Shown here: piece by piece, positions 26,763 through 35,006 of the stretch
How the letters are laid out: each line of letters begins with the position of its first letter
Position numbering within the stretch: the stretch's first letter is position 1
Assembly (NCBI RefSeq): GCF_001522585.2
Contig: NZ_CP013373.1
Span: 2,914,001 to 2,978,000, forward strand
Origin: Burkholderia sp. NRF60-BP8
GTDB taxonomy: Bacteria > Pseudomonadota > Gammaproteobacteria > Burkholderiales > Burkholderiaceae
Length of the DNA: 64,000 nucleotides
Reading direction: 5' to 3'
Notes under the pieces: model-generated
What the model was told of the DNA's origin: nothing
The model's input: the letters and a program-made list of their open reading frames with translations, nothing else
The model's database searches: none
Position numbers and translations under genes: made by a program

Positions 26763-28550
26763 TCAGAACAGCGATTCGTCGACTTCCATCAGCGTCTTCG
26801 AACCCGCGCGCGCGGCGCGGATCGTCGCGGCCGTCTCGGGCAGCAGGCGCGCGAAGTAGAAGCGGGCCGTCGCGAGCTTCGACTTGTAGAACGGGTCGCC
26901 CGACGCTTCCTTGTCGAGCGCGAGACGCGCCATGCGCGCCCAGAAGTACGAGAACACCAGGTGGCCGACGGTACGCAGGTACGGCACGGCCGCAGCACCG
27001 ACTTCGTCGGGGTTCTGCATCGCCTTCATGCCGATTTCCATCGTCAGCTTCTGCACCTTGTCGCCGATGTCGGCGAGCGGGTTGATGAACTCGGCCATCT
27101 CCGGCTTCACGCCTTCGGCTTCCGCGAATTCCGTCACGAGCTTGCCGAACTTCTTCAGCTTCGCGCCCATGTCGCCGAGCACCTTGCGGCCCAGCAGGTC
27201 GAGCGACTGGATCGAGTTCGTGCCTTCGTAGATCATGTTGATCCGCGCGTCGCGCACGTACTGCTCCATGCCCCACTCGGAGATGAAGCCGTGGCCGCCG
27301 TAGATCTGCATCGCGTGGTTGGTCGACTCGAACGCGTTGTCGGTCAGGAACGCCTTGATGATCGGCGTGAGCAGCGCGACGAGGTCGGCCGCTTCCTTGC
27401 GCACGGCTTCGTCGGCGTGCGACAGCTCCTTGTCGATCTGCAGCGCCGACCAGTACGTGAACGCGCGCGCGCCTTCCGCGTAGGCCTTCTGCGTGAGCAG
27501 CATGCGGCGCACGTCCGGATGCACGATGATCGGGTCGGCTGGTTTGTCCGGCGCCTTCGGGCCCGTCAGCGAGCGCATCTGCAGGCGTTCCTTTGCATAC
27601 GCCAGCGAGTTCTGGTACGCGACTTCCGTGAGGCCGAGGCCCTGCATGCCGACGCCGAGGCGCGCGGCATTCATCATCACGAACATCGCGTTCAAGCCCT
27701 TGTTCGGCTCGCCGACCATCCAGCCCTTCGCGCCGTCGAGGTTCATCACGCACGTCGAGTTGCCGTGGATGCCCATCTTGTGCTCGATCGAGCCGCACTT
27801 GATGCCGTTGCGTTCGCCCGGTTCGCCCGAAGCGTCCGGAATGAACTTCGGCACGATGAACAGCGAGATTCCCTTCGTGCCTTGCGGCGCGTCCGGCAGG
27901 CGCGCGAGCACGAGGTGGACGATGTTCTTCGACATGTCGTGCTCGCCGCTCGAGATGAAGATCTTCGTGCCGCTGATCGAGTACGAGCCGTCGCCGTTCG
28001 GTTCGGCCTTGGTGCGCAGGATGCCGAGGTCGGTGCCGCAGTGCGGCTCGGTCAGGCACATCGTGCCCGTCCATTCGCCCGACACGAGCTTCGGCAGGTA
28101 TTGCTGCTGGAGTTCCGGCGCGCCGTGCGCGTGCAGGCATTCGTACGCGCCGTGCGACAGGCCCGGATACATCGTCCATGCCTGGTTCGCCGAGTTCAGC
28201 ATTTCGTAGAGCGCGTTGTTCACGAACGCGGGCAGGCCCTGGCCGCCGTAGTCCGGATCGCAGCCGAGCGCCGGCCAGCCGGCCTCGACGTACTGCCGAT
28301 ACGCTTCCTTGAAGCCGGTCGGGGTCTTCACGACGCCGTCGCCTTCATACGTGCAGCCTTCGCGGTCGCCGACCTGGTTCAGCGGGAACAGCACCTCGGA
28401 GCAGAACTTGCCCGCTTCCTCGAGGACCTGGTTGATCGTGTCGGCGTCGAGGTCCGCATGCCTGGGCATTTGCTTGACTTCGGCTTCGACGTTCAGAAGC
28501 TCGTGCAACACGAATTGCATGTCGCGCAGCGGCGCGGCGTACTGTCCCAT
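26763..28550 (-). CDS. Acyl-CoA dehydrogenase
   Basis: A 595-residue FAD-dependent acyl-CoA dehydrogenase of the long class with an additional C-terminal domain. Recognisable parts are the N-terminal helices, the FAD/substrate blocks MCLTEPHCGTDLGILRTKA and SGTKIFISSGEHDMS, and the catalytic Glu in the region INMIYEGTNSIQSLDLLGRK, with YGGHGFISEWGMEQYVRDAR before it. It introduces the trans-2 double bond, feeding electrons to ETF. ATG 28550 has GGAGAG 6 nt upstream. It lies 58 nt after the tetR stop and before the FadB-like gene. Confidence 0.93.
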   Translation of the reverse strand: MGQYAAPLRDMQFVLHELLNVEAEVKQMPRHADLDADTINQVLEEAGKFCSEVLFPLNQVGDREGCTYEGDGVVKTPTGFKEAYRQYVEAGWPALGCDPDYGGQGLPAFVNNALYEMLNSANQAWTMYPGLSHGAYECLHAHGAPELQQQYLPKLVSGEWTGTMCLTEPHCGTDLGILRTKAEPNGDGSYSISGTKIFISSGEHDMSKNIVHLVLARLPDAPQGTKGISLFIVPKFIPDASGEPGERNGIKCGSIEHKMGIHGNSTCVMNLDGAKGWMVGEPNKGLNAMFVMMNAARLGVGMQGLGLTEVAYQNSLAYAKERLQMRSLTGPKAPDKPADPIIVHPDVRRMLLTQKAYAEGARAFTYWSALQIDKELSHADEAVRKEAADLVALLTPIIKAFLTDNAFESTNHAMQIYGGHGFISEWGMEQYVRDARINMIYEGTNSIQSLDLLGRKVLGDMGAKLKKFGKLVTEFAEAEGVKPEMAEFINPLADIGDKVQKLTMEIGMKAMQNPDEVGAAAVPYLRTVGHLVFSYFWARMARLALDKEASGDPFYKSKLATARFYFARLLPETAATIRAARAGSKTLMEVDESLF

Positions 28551-28608
28551 GACTCTCTCCAAAGGTGGGCAAAACGGCTCGAGCTCCTGGCGGGCGGATC
28601 ACGCGCCG

Positions 28609-29208
28609 CTAACGGCTCTCGCTCTGATACGAAACGATCGTCTTTTCCAGCGCGGCCCACGTGAGGCGCACCGCGTCCGGCGAATGCAGGAAGCGTGCGT
28701 CGTGATGCAGGCCGAGCGTGAAGCTGTACAACTCGAAGAGCATCAGTTCCGGATCCGTGTCCGTGCGCAGATGCCCTTCTTCCATCGCCTGCGAAATGGC
28801 GCGCAGCAACGCGGCACGCCAGGCGGTCACGCTCGCGATCAACTGCTCGCGCACGGGGCTGTCCGGCCGGTCGTCGTACTCCACTGCGCCGCTGATGTAG
28901 ATGCACCCGGTCGTCACCTCCTGGATGCGCTTCTCGATCCAGCGCGCCAGCATCGCCCGAAGACGCGGCAGACCGCGCGACTCGCGCAGGCTCGGAAAGA
29001 ACACCTCGTTTTCGAAACGATGGTGATACTCGCGGACGACCTCGACCTGCAGGTCTTCGCGCGAACCGAAGTGCGCGAACACGCCGCTCTTGCTCATCTG
29101 CATGCGCTCGGCCAGCAGGCCGATCGTCAGCCCCTCCAGCCCGTCACGGCTGGCGAGATCCAAAGCAGCTTCGAGTATCGCGGCACGCGTCTGTTCGCCT
29201 TTTCGCAT
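28609..29208 (-). CDS. TetR-family regulator of the acyl-CoA operon
   Basis: A 199-residue TetR protein. The helix-turn-helix is near the N-terminus: KGEQTRAAILEAALDLASRD, then GLTIGLLAERMQMSKSGVFAHFGSREDLQ, and the C-terminal domain (from about residue 80) is the ligand-binding part, likely sensing acyl-CoA. It is the first gene on the minus strand of the run tetR, acyl-CoA dehydrogenase, FadB-like, thiolase, so autoregulation plus control of the operon is the simple reading. Candidate operators lie just upstream at 29223-29252. Ligand is inferred from neighbours only. Confidence 0.88.
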   Translation of the reverse strand: MRKGEQTRAAILEAALDLASRDGLEGLTIGLLAERMQMSKSGVFAHFGSREDLQVEVVREYHHRFENEVFFPSLRESRGLPRLRAMLARWIEKRIQEVTTGCIYISGAVEYDDRPDSPVREQLIASVTAWRAALLRAISQAMEEGHLRTDTDPELMLFELYSFTLGLHHDARFLHSPDAVRLTWAALEKTIVSYQSESR

Positions 29209-29222
29209 AGCTTTTTCTGTAA

Positions 29223-29252
29223 CCGTTCGGGGGTTCGAATAAAATCGAACGG
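29223..29252. promoter_or_regulatory. Candidate TetR operator upstream of tetR
   Basis: Two overlapping inverted repeats: CCGTTCG at 29223-29229 with CGAACGG at 29246-29252, and GTTCGA at 29233-29238 with TCGAAC at 29245-29250. They start 15 nt before the tetR ATG on the minus strand, a usual position for autoregulation. Binding is inferred from symmetry and location. Confidence 0.55.
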
Positions 29253-29270
29253 CCGTACTATTATTGAGTG

Positions 29271-29387
29271 CGGCCGCTCGCGAAACAAGGAAATTATTAG
29301 AAACCGGTGTCTAACCGAGCCGCTATTTTGCGCGATTCCGGCGGGACCGGAGCGGCTTTTCCGCACGAACGTGCGGACAGATTTTTT
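29271..29387 (+). ncRNA. Candidate small RNA ending at an orphan plus-strand terminator
   Basis: No plus-strand gene precedes this point, yet the plus strand shows a TATTAT at 29259-29264 next to the TetR operator and ends in terminator-like hairpins. A transcript starting about 29271 and ending about 29387 would be near 117 nt. Nothing here encodes a recognisable peptide. This is inference from the terminator and a -10-like box; no RNA family was recognised. Confidence 0.3.
29318..29387 (+). terminator. Two plus-strand terminator-like hairpins without an upstream gene
   Basis: The first hairpin pairs GCCGCT (29319-29324) with AGCGGC (29351-29356), with an inner TCCGG/CCGGA stem, and is followed by TTTT. 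The second pairs CCGCAC (29361-29366) with GTGCGG (29371-29376) and is followed after five bases by six T (29382-29387). On the minus strand neither is followed by T, so they are oriented to stop plus-strand RNA. Confidence 0.6.
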
Positions 29388-29408
29388 GAAGCGAATGCTT
29401 AGTCTGCG

Positions 29409-30683
29409 TCAGTCGTAACCGCCGACCGTCAGCGCCTTCATCACGACACGATACGCGGTGTACGCGAGCCAGTTCAGCAGCCGCTCGACGCGCGGGCGCG
29501 CGGCGTAGCGCGCGGCGTCGATCTCGCGGCCTTCGGCGAACGCAGCGGCGATCGCGTCGCGCAACTGGTTCGTCACTGCATCGTAGCGCACCAGCACGAC
29601 GTTCGCTTCATTGTTCAGCATCAGACTCAGCGCGTCCAGATTCGACGAGCCGACCGTCGCCCAGTTGTCGTCGATCACGGCGACCTTGCCGTGCAGGATC
29701 GTCTTGTCGTATTCGGCGACGCGCACGCCCGCGCGCAGCAGCGTGTGATAGAGGAACGGCACGGCCGTATCGAGCGCCGCGAACTCCTTGCGGCCGATCA
29801 GCACCTGCACGTCGACGCCGCGTCGCGCCGCGCCCGTCAGCGCGCGGCGCAGCTTGCGGCCCGGCATGAAATACGGATTCGCGAGCAGGATCCGCTGGCG
29901 GGCCTGGCCGATCGCCGCGAGATAGGCCTTCTCGATCGCGCGGCGATTCACGACGTTGTCGCGCGCGACGAACGCGACGCTCGGCTCGGTCACGACCCGC
30001 AGCGCGCCGGCCTTGATCCACCGGTGGCTGCGCATCCAGCGCCGGAACATGTCCGGGAACGCTTCGCCGCCGTGCAGCCCGGCCGCGTACTGCGCATACG
30101 GCTTGTGGCCGAACTGGATCCGGTGCCACTGCAGCTCGAATGCGGCGCGCACGTCGGACACCGCGGGCCCGGCCATCTCGACCGCGAAATCCCAGCGCGG
30201 GAACGGCAGCGTCGCGCTGCCCTGCGTGTAGTCGTCGACGATGTTGATGCCGCCGCAGAACGCGACCGCATGATCGATCACCGCGAGCTTGCGGTGCGTG
30301 CGCGAGAAGCCGAAGCGGCCGAACAGGTAGCGGTTGTAGATGCAGTGCTCGACGCCGGACTCGGCCCACGTGTCGAACAGCGGCAGGCGCGCGGTGCCGA
30401 TGCCGTCGGTGATCACGCGCACGCGCACGCCGCGCTGCGCCGCGCGAATCAGCGCGTCCGACACCGGGCGACCGGCCTCGTCGTCGCAGAAGATGTAGGT
30501 TTCGAGCATCACCTGCTCGCGGGCGGCGTCGATCCGTTCGATGAGCGCCCGGAAGAATGCGCCGCCAGTTTCGCACAGCCGCACCGTATTGCCGGCCGTA
30601 AACGCGAGCCGCGACGCGGAGCCGCGCTCCTGCAGAAACATCTGCCGCAATTGCGCGAAGCGCTTGCGGGTCTCCGCATTCAT
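29409..30683 (-). CDS. Cardiolipin-synthase-like phospholipase D family protein
   Basis: A 424-residue protein with two HKD (HxKx4D) active-site motifs: THRKLAVIDHAVAFCGGIN near residues 138-156 and LHGKVAVIDDNWATVGSSN in the C-terminal half. This layout, without N-terminal transmembrane helices, fits ClsB/YbhO-type cardiolipin synthases, which join phosphatidyl groups at the membrane. ATG 30683 overlaps the nudB stop by 4 nt (ATGA), so it is co-translated with nudB. The upstream extension of the frame is Arg-rich and rejected. Substrate is inferred from family. Confidence 0.85.
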   Translation of the reverse strand: MNAETRKRFAQLRQMFLQERGSASRLAFTAGNTVRLCETGGAFFRALIERIDAAREQVMLETYIFCDDEAGRPVSDALIRAAQRGVRVRVITDGIGTARLPLFDTWAESGVEHCIYNRYLFGRFGFSRTHRKLAVIDHAVAFCGGINIVDDYTQGSATLPFPRWDFAVEMAGPAVSDVRAAFELQWHRIQFGHKPYAQYAAGLHGGEAFPDMFRRWMRSHRWIKAGALRVVTEPSVAFVARDNVVNRRAIEKAYLAAIGQARQRILLANPYFMPGRKLRRALTGAARRGVDVQVLIGRKEFAALDTAVPFLYHTLLRAGVRVAEYDKTILHGKVAVIDDNWATVGSSNLDALSLMLNNEANVVLVRYDAVTNQLRDAIAAAFAEGREIDAARYAARPRVERLLNWLAYTAYRVVMKALTVGGYD

Positions 30684-31174
30684 GCGGACGAGCCGTGCGG
30701 CGCGCGCGCGAGCGCCACGCGCGCGGGCAATTGCAGGATCGCTTCGGCGTTCGACGGCGAGAAGCAACGCGCGGCCGCTTCGCGGAACGGCAGCCACGCA
30801 TGATCGACATGCTCGCGCGGCGACAGCGTCACGTCGACGCGATGCGGCACGCACAGGCCGAACCAGTGCTCGACGTTGCGCGTGACGCCCGGCGCATAGC
30901 GGTGCAGGTATTGCGGATAGATCGTGTATTCGATCCGGTGATGCCAGTCGACGAGCGCGGTGGCCGGCACGTCCGGCGTGCCGATCGCGATGCCGGTCTC
31001 CTCCGCCACTTCGCGCGCGGCGGTGAGCGCGAGCGGCTCGTCGAGCGCGTCCTTCGAGCCGGTGACCGATTGCCAGAAATCGGGCTGGTCGGCACGCTTG
31101 ATCACGAGCACATCGAGGTCGGGCGTGTAGATCACGACGAGAACGGATTCGGGGATTTTCGGCGGCTTCGTCAT
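30680..31174 (-). CDS. nudB: Dihydroneopterin triphosphate pyrophosphohydrolase (Nudix)
   Basis: A 164-residue Nudix hydrolase. The Nudix box runs from GSKDALDEPLALTAAREV to AEETGI, with one residue more than the classic Gx5E spacing between the first Gly and Glu. N-terminal SVLVVIYTPDLDVLVIKRAD and the PDFWQSVTG stretch are the NudB pattern. NudB removes pyrophosphate from dihydroneopterin triphosphate in folate synthesis. ATG 31174 (MTKPPK) is chosen; the extension to 31453 crosses the terminator. It follows aspS but behind a terminator and overlaps the PLD gene by 4 nt. Confidence 0.88.
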   Translation of the reverse strand: MTKPPKIPESVLVVIYTPDLDVLVIKRADQPDFWQSVTGSKDALDEPLALTAAREVAEETGIAIGTPDVPATALVDWHHRIEYTIYPQYLHRYAPGVTRNVEHWFGLCVPHRVDVTLSPREHVDHAWLPFREAAARCFSPSNAEAILQLPARVALARAPHGSSA

Positions 31175-31253
31175 CTTTGTTTCATGCGGCACGGGGCCGT
31201 GCATGGGCCCGTGCTCCGAACGTGCGGCAAGTGCTGCGACTGTACCGCAAAAA

Positions 31254-31285
31254 ATGAAAAAGGCGCATCGCTGCGCCTTTTTCAT
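31254..31285. terminator. Bidirectional terminator after aspS
   Basis: A perfect 14-bp stem (31254-31267 with 31272-31285, loop TCGC) has A-runs on one side and T-runs on the other, so it works in both directions. It lies 46 nt past the aspS stop and separates aspS from nudB. Confidence 0.85.
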
Positions 31286-31331
31286 GGGTGTCGTGTGGGC
31301 GTCACCGCACACACGACCTGCGAGGAGCGCG

Positions 31332-33134
31332 TTACGCCTTCGGCTGCTCCGGCTGACGCAGACGGATGTGCAGTTCGCGCAGTTGACGCTCGTCGACCGG
31401 GCTCGGCGCCTGCGTGAGCAGATCCTGCGCACGCTGCGTCTTCGGGAACGCAATCACGTCGCGGATCGAATCGGCGCCGGCCATCATCGTGACGATGCGG
31501 TCGAGACCGAATGCGATACCGCCGTGCGGCGGCGCGCCGTACTGCAGCGCGTCCAGCAGGAAACCGAACTTCGCCTGCGCTTCCTCGGCGCCGATCTTCA
31601 GCGCGCGGAACACCTTGCTCTGCACTTCCTCGCGATGGATACGCACCGAGCCGCCGCCGATTTCCCAGCCGTTCAGCACCATGTCGTACGCCTTCGCGAG
31701 GCAGCGGCCCGGGTCGGTCTCAAGGTACTCGAGGTGCTCGTCCTTCGGGCTCGTGAACGGATGGTGCGCGGCGACGTAGCGCGCGTCTTCGTCGTCGTAC
31801 TCGAACATCGGGAAGTCCACGACCCACAGCGGCTTCCAGCCGGCCTGGACGAGACCGTTCGCCTTGCCGAATTCCGAATGACCGATCTTCAGGCGCAGTG
31901 CGCCGAGGCTGTCGTTGACGACCTTCGCGCGGTCGGCCGCGAAGAAGATGATGTCGCCGTCTTCGGCGCCGGTGCGCTCGAGGATCGCCGCGATCGACGC
32001 GTCGTGCAGGTTCTTGACGATCGGGCTCTGCAGGCCGTCGCGGCCCTTCGCCTTCTCGTTGACCTTGATCCATGCGAGGCCCTTCGCGCCGTAGATGCGC
32101 ACGAATTCCGTGTAGCCGTCGATGTCGCCGCGCGACAGCTCGCCGCCCTTCGGCACGCGCAGCGCCGCGACCCGGCCGTCCTTCGCGTTGGCCGGCGTGC
32201 TGAACACCTTGAAGTCGACGTCCTTCATCGCGTCGGTCAGCTCGGTGAATTCGAGCTGCACGCGCAGGTCCGGCTTGTCCGAACCGAAACGCGCCATCGC
32301 TTCCGAGTACGGCATCACCGGGAATTTCGCGTCGAGTTCGACGTCGATCGTCGTCTTGAAGATGTGACGGATCATGTCTTCGAACAGATCGCGGATTTCC
32401 TGCTCGCCGAGGAACGACGTCTCGCAGTCGATCTGCGTGAATTCCGGCTGACGGTCGGCGCGGAGGTCCTCGTCGCGGAAGCACTTGGTGATCTGGTAGT
32501 AACGGTCGAAGTTCGCGACCATCAGCAACTGCTTGAACAGCTGCGGCGACTGCGGCAGCGCGAAGAACTGGCCCGCGTTCACGCGCGACGGCACGAGATA
32601 GTCGCGCGCGCCTTCCGGCGTGCTCTTCGTCAGCATCGGCGTTTCGATGTCGATGAAGCCCTGCTCGTCGAGGTACTTGCGCGCCTCGATCGCGACGCGG
32701 TAGCGCAGGCGCAGGTTGTGCTGCATCTGCGGGCGGCGCAGGTCGAGCACGCGATGCGTGAGACGCGTCGTTTCGGACAGGTTGTCGTCGTCGAGCTGGA
32801 ACGGCGGCGTGACCGACGCGTTCAGCACGTTCAGTTCGTGGCACAGCACTTCGATCTTCCCGCTCTTCAGGCCGGCGTTGACCGTGCCCTCCGGACGATT
32901 GCGCACGAGACCCTTGATCTGCACGCAGAACTCGTTGCGCACGCCTTCGGCGGTCGCGAACATCTCGGCGCGATCCGGATCGCACACCACCTGCACGAGG
33001 CCTTCACGATCGCGCAGGTCGATGAAGATCACACCGCCGTGATCGCGGCGGCGCTGCACCCAGCCGCACAGCGACACGGTTTGGCCCAGCAGGTGTTCGG
33101 TCACGAGACCGCAGTATTCAGTACGCATCGACAT
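31332..33134 (-). CDS. aspS: Aspartate--tRNA(Asp/Asn) ligase
   Basis: A 600-residue class IIb aminoacyl-tRNA synthetase. N-terminal OB-fold anticodon domain ([37 protein letters not shown]), motif 2 [18 protein letters not shown], and motif 3 [15 protein letters not shown] are all visible, with the bacterial insertion domain between. In Burkholderia the enzyme probably also charges tRNA-Asn for GatCAB, but specificity cannot be read here. An ATG two codons inside (33128) is an alternative start. It lies after DUF502 and fmdB on the same strand and ends with a terminator. Confidence 0.96.
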   Translation of the reverse strand: MSMRTEYCGLVTEHLLGQTVSLCGWVQRRRDHGGVIFIDLRDREGLVQVVCDPDRAEMFATAEGVRNEFCVQIKGLVRNRPEGTVNAGLKSGKIEVLCHELNVLNASVTPPFQLDDDNLSETTRLTHRVLDLRRPQMQHNLRLRYRVAIEARKYLDEQGFIDIETPMLTKSTPEGARDYLVPSRVNAGQFFALPQSPQLFKQLLMVANFDRYYQITKCFRDEDLRADRQPEFTQIDCETSFLGEQEIRDLFEDMIRHIFKTTIDVELDAKFPVMPYSEAMARFGSDKPDLRVQLEFTELTDAMKDVDFKVFSTPANAKDGRVAALRVPKGGELSRGDIDGYTEFVRIYGAKGLAWIKVNEKAKGRDGLQSPIVKNLHDASIAAILERTGAEDGDIIFFAADRAKVVNDSLGALRLKIGHSEFGKANGLVQAGWKPLWVVDFPMFEYDDEDARYVAAHHPFTSPKDEHLEYLETDPGRCLAKAYDMVLNGWEIGGGSVRIHREEVQSKVFRALKIGAEEAQAKFGFLLDALQYGAPPHGGIAFGLDRIVTMMAGADSIRDVIAFPKTQRAQDLLTQAPSPVDERQLRELHIRLRQPEQPKA

Positions 33135-33201
33135 GATGTTTGCTTTCGTTCGGTTTGATCAACGGGCGCCGCAACGCGCGGCCCGGGCGATGATTCTTTA
33201 C

Positions 33202-33852
33202 TTACAGCGGCGGCTCGACGGGACGGCGGGCGGGCGCCGGAACCGGCGCCGAAGGCGCCACGACGCCCATCGAGACGATGTACTTGAGCGCGGCATCGAC
33301 CGACATGTCGAGTTCGATGACTTCGCTCTTCGGCAGCATCAGGAAGAAGCCCGACGTCGGGTTCGGCGTCGTGGGCACGTACACGCTCACGTACTCTTCC
33401 GTCAGATGGTTGACCACGTCGCCGCCGGGCGTGCCGGTCAGAAACGCGATCGTATACGAGCCGCGGCGCGGGTATTCGATCAGCAGCGCCTTGCGGAACG
33501 CATTGCCGCTGCTCGACAGCAGCGTGTCCGATACCTGCTTGACGCTCGTGTAGATCGGCCCGACGACCGGGATGTGACGCACGACCGCGTTCCACCACGT
33601 GACGAGCTTCTGGCCGATGAAGTTCTGCGTGGCCAGCCCGACCACGAAGATGAACGCGAGCGTCAGCACCGCGCCGATTCCCGGCAGATGGAAGCCGAGC
33701 ATCCGCTCGGGCTGCCACGATTCGGGCAGCAGGAGCAGCGTCTGGTCCATCGTGCCGATGATGAGGCCGAGCACCCACAGCGTGATCGCGAGCGGGACGA
33801 GAACCAGCAGGCCGGTCAGGAACACCGTTTTCAGGGTCGTCTTTTTCATCAT
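33202..33852 (-). CDS. DUF502 family membrane protein
   Basis: A 216-residue inner-membrane protein of the DUF502 family. Two hydrophobic segments are clear: residues 8-33 (TVFLTGLLVLVPLAITLWVLG) and about 58-75 (GIGAVLTLAFIFVVGLATQN). The conserved family core is RHIPVVGPIYTSVKQVSDTL, followed by a soluble part with TIAFLTGTPGG and VYVPTTPNPTSGFF. The C-terminus is Pro/Ala-rich. Function is not established. It sits between fmdB and aspS, an order often seen in Burkholderia. Confidence 0.88.
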   Translation of the reverse strand: MMKKTTLKTVFLTGLLVLVPLAITLWVLGLIIGTMDQTLLLLPESWQPERMLGFHLPGIGAVLTLAFIFVVGLATQNFIGQKLVTWWNAVVRHIPVVGPIYTSVKQVSDTLLSSSGNAFRKALLIEYPRRGSYTIAFLTGTPGGDVVNHLTEEYVSVYVPTTPNPTSGFFLMLPKSEVIELDMSVDAALKYIVSMGVVAPSAPVPAPARRPVEPPL

Positions 33853-33913
33853 CTGCCGTCAATGAACCGCGCCGGAAGCGCGGGTTGGTCGCGGCCCGGC
33901 CGGGCCGCGACGG

Positions 33914-34267
33914 TCAACTGCCGGCGGCGGGCGTCGCGGCCGGAGCCGGCGCGGCGCTCGTCGTCGTGGTGCTGCCCGAGCCGCTCGCCGCAGCCGGCGC
34001 GGCCGCGGCGGGTGCGGCTTGCGCCGCGGGTGCTGCCGGCGCCGCGTCGCCCGACGCCGTCGCCGGTGCGCTGGCGCCGCCCGAGCCGCCGCGGAAATCG
34101 GTGACATACCACCCCGAACCCTTCAGCTGGAAACCGGCGGCGGTCACCTGTTTGCGGAAAGCATCCTTCCCGCATTCAGGGCATTGCGACAGCGGCGCGT
34201 CGCTCATCTTCTGGAGCACGTCCTTCGCGAAACCGCACGCTTCGCATCGATAGGCGTAGATCGGCAT
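33914..34267 (-). CDS. FmdB-type zinc-ribbon protein
   Basis: A 117-residue small protein. The first half is the FmdB zinc ribbon: MPIYAYRCEACGFAKDV gives CxxC and LSQCPECGKDAF the second CxxC pair; GFQLKGSGWYVTDFRGG is the family ending. The remaining 55 residues are a low-complexity tail of Ala, Pro, Ser, Thr and Gly. FmdB proteins were named after a formamidase regulator but their role is unclear. It is first in the fmdB-DUF502-aspS unit and has a perfect TATAAT upstream. Confidence 0.88.
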   Translation of the reverse strand: MPIYAYRCEACGFAKDVLQKMSDAPLSQCPECGKDAFRKQVTAAGFQLKGSGWYVTDFRGGSGGASAPATASGDAAPAAPAAQAAPAAAAPAAASGSGSTTTTSAAPAPAATPAAGS

Positions 34268-34311
34268 GATATTTTTCCCGCAGAAACTGGAAACGGCTTG
34301 CAAAACCTTGA

Positions 34312-34317
34312 ATTATA
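34312..34317 (-). promoter_or_regulatory. Perfect -10 hexamer upstream of fmdB
   Basis: TATAAT on the minus strand about 45 nt before the fmdB ATG. No -35 at optimal spacing (a TTGCCG occurs at 20 bp). Likely promoter for fmdB, DUF502 and aspS. Confidence 0.45.
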
Positions 34318-34362
34318 GCCGAAACCCCGGCGCGCTCCGGCAATGGTCGCGGCGCCCGTGCA

Positions 34363-34989
34363 TCAGCGGCGACGCCACGTGAGCCAGCGCTCATGCCCGT
34401 CGAACACGGCCAGCGAATCGGTCACCGGCAAATCCTCGACCAGCTCGAAGTGCGGCGCGAGCAACGCGTCGAGTTCCGCCCGCTCGATCCCGAACGGCGG
34501 CCCCTTCGGTTTCGCCACCAGGAAGAAATAGCCGGCCAGCAATCCGTCCGCGGGCAGCAGCTCGGCCATCCGCGCCGCATAGCCGGCGCGCTGGCTCGGC
34601 GGCAATGCGCACAGGAACGCCCGCTCGTACACCCACTGCACGTCGAACGGCGGACGGTACTGAAAGAAATCGGCCTGCTCGACGACGCCCGCATGCGCGC
34701 CGAGCTGCGCCTTCGCAGCAGCGACCGCCTGCGCGGCGAAATCGATCGCACGCACCGGCCAGCCGGCCTGCGCGAGCCATCCGGCCTCCTGCGCGCTGCC
34801 GCAGCCGGGAATCAGCACCGCGCACGGCTCGAGCCGATGCGCGAACACGCGAAACCCGTCCGGCACGCCGCCGAACTCCCACGGCGTCACGCCGCGTTCG
34901 AAGCGCTCGTCCCAGAACGACGCGCTGCCCGGGTCGCGCGTCGCGAAATCGGCGGCCGACGGTGCGGCCGGTCGCTTCGGATCGGACAT
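34363..34989 (-). CDS. Thiopurine-methyltransferase-like SAM-dependent methyltransferase
   Basis: A 208-residue class I methyltransferase of the TPMT family. SFWDERFERGVTPWEFGGVP is the family N-terminal block; SAM motif I is VLIPGCGSAQEAGWLAQAG, motif II VRAIDFAAQAV; DVQWVYERAFLCALPP is typical of TPMT proteins. Substrates in bacteria include tellurite, selenite and thiols; the real one is not known. ATG 34989 follows the ubiB stop by 17 nt, so it is likely co-transcribed with ubiJ and ubiB. Confidence 0.85.
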   Translation of the reverse strand: MSDPKRPAAPSAADFATRDPGSASFWDERFERGVTPWEFGGVPDGFRVFAHRLEPCAVLIPGCGSAQEAGWLAQAGWPVRAIDFAAQAVAAAKAQLGAHAGVVEQADFFQYRPPFDVQWVYERAFLCALPPSQRAGYAARMAELLPADGLLAGYFFLVAKPKGPPFGIERAELDALLAPHFELVEDLPVTDSLAVFDGHERWLTWRRR

Positions 34990-35006
34990 CGCCGTGCTCC
35001 TTTCGA

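Noticed and set aside
24202..28179. Apparent extension of the FadB-like protein by about 500 residues
   Set aside because: The extension is an alternate frame of the acyl-CoA dehydrogenase gene; the protein starts at GTG 26649.
29127..29366. Small minus-strand gene of 79 codons upstream of tetR
   Set aside because: It overlaps the tetR start, its operator and the hairpins, and has no recognisable content.
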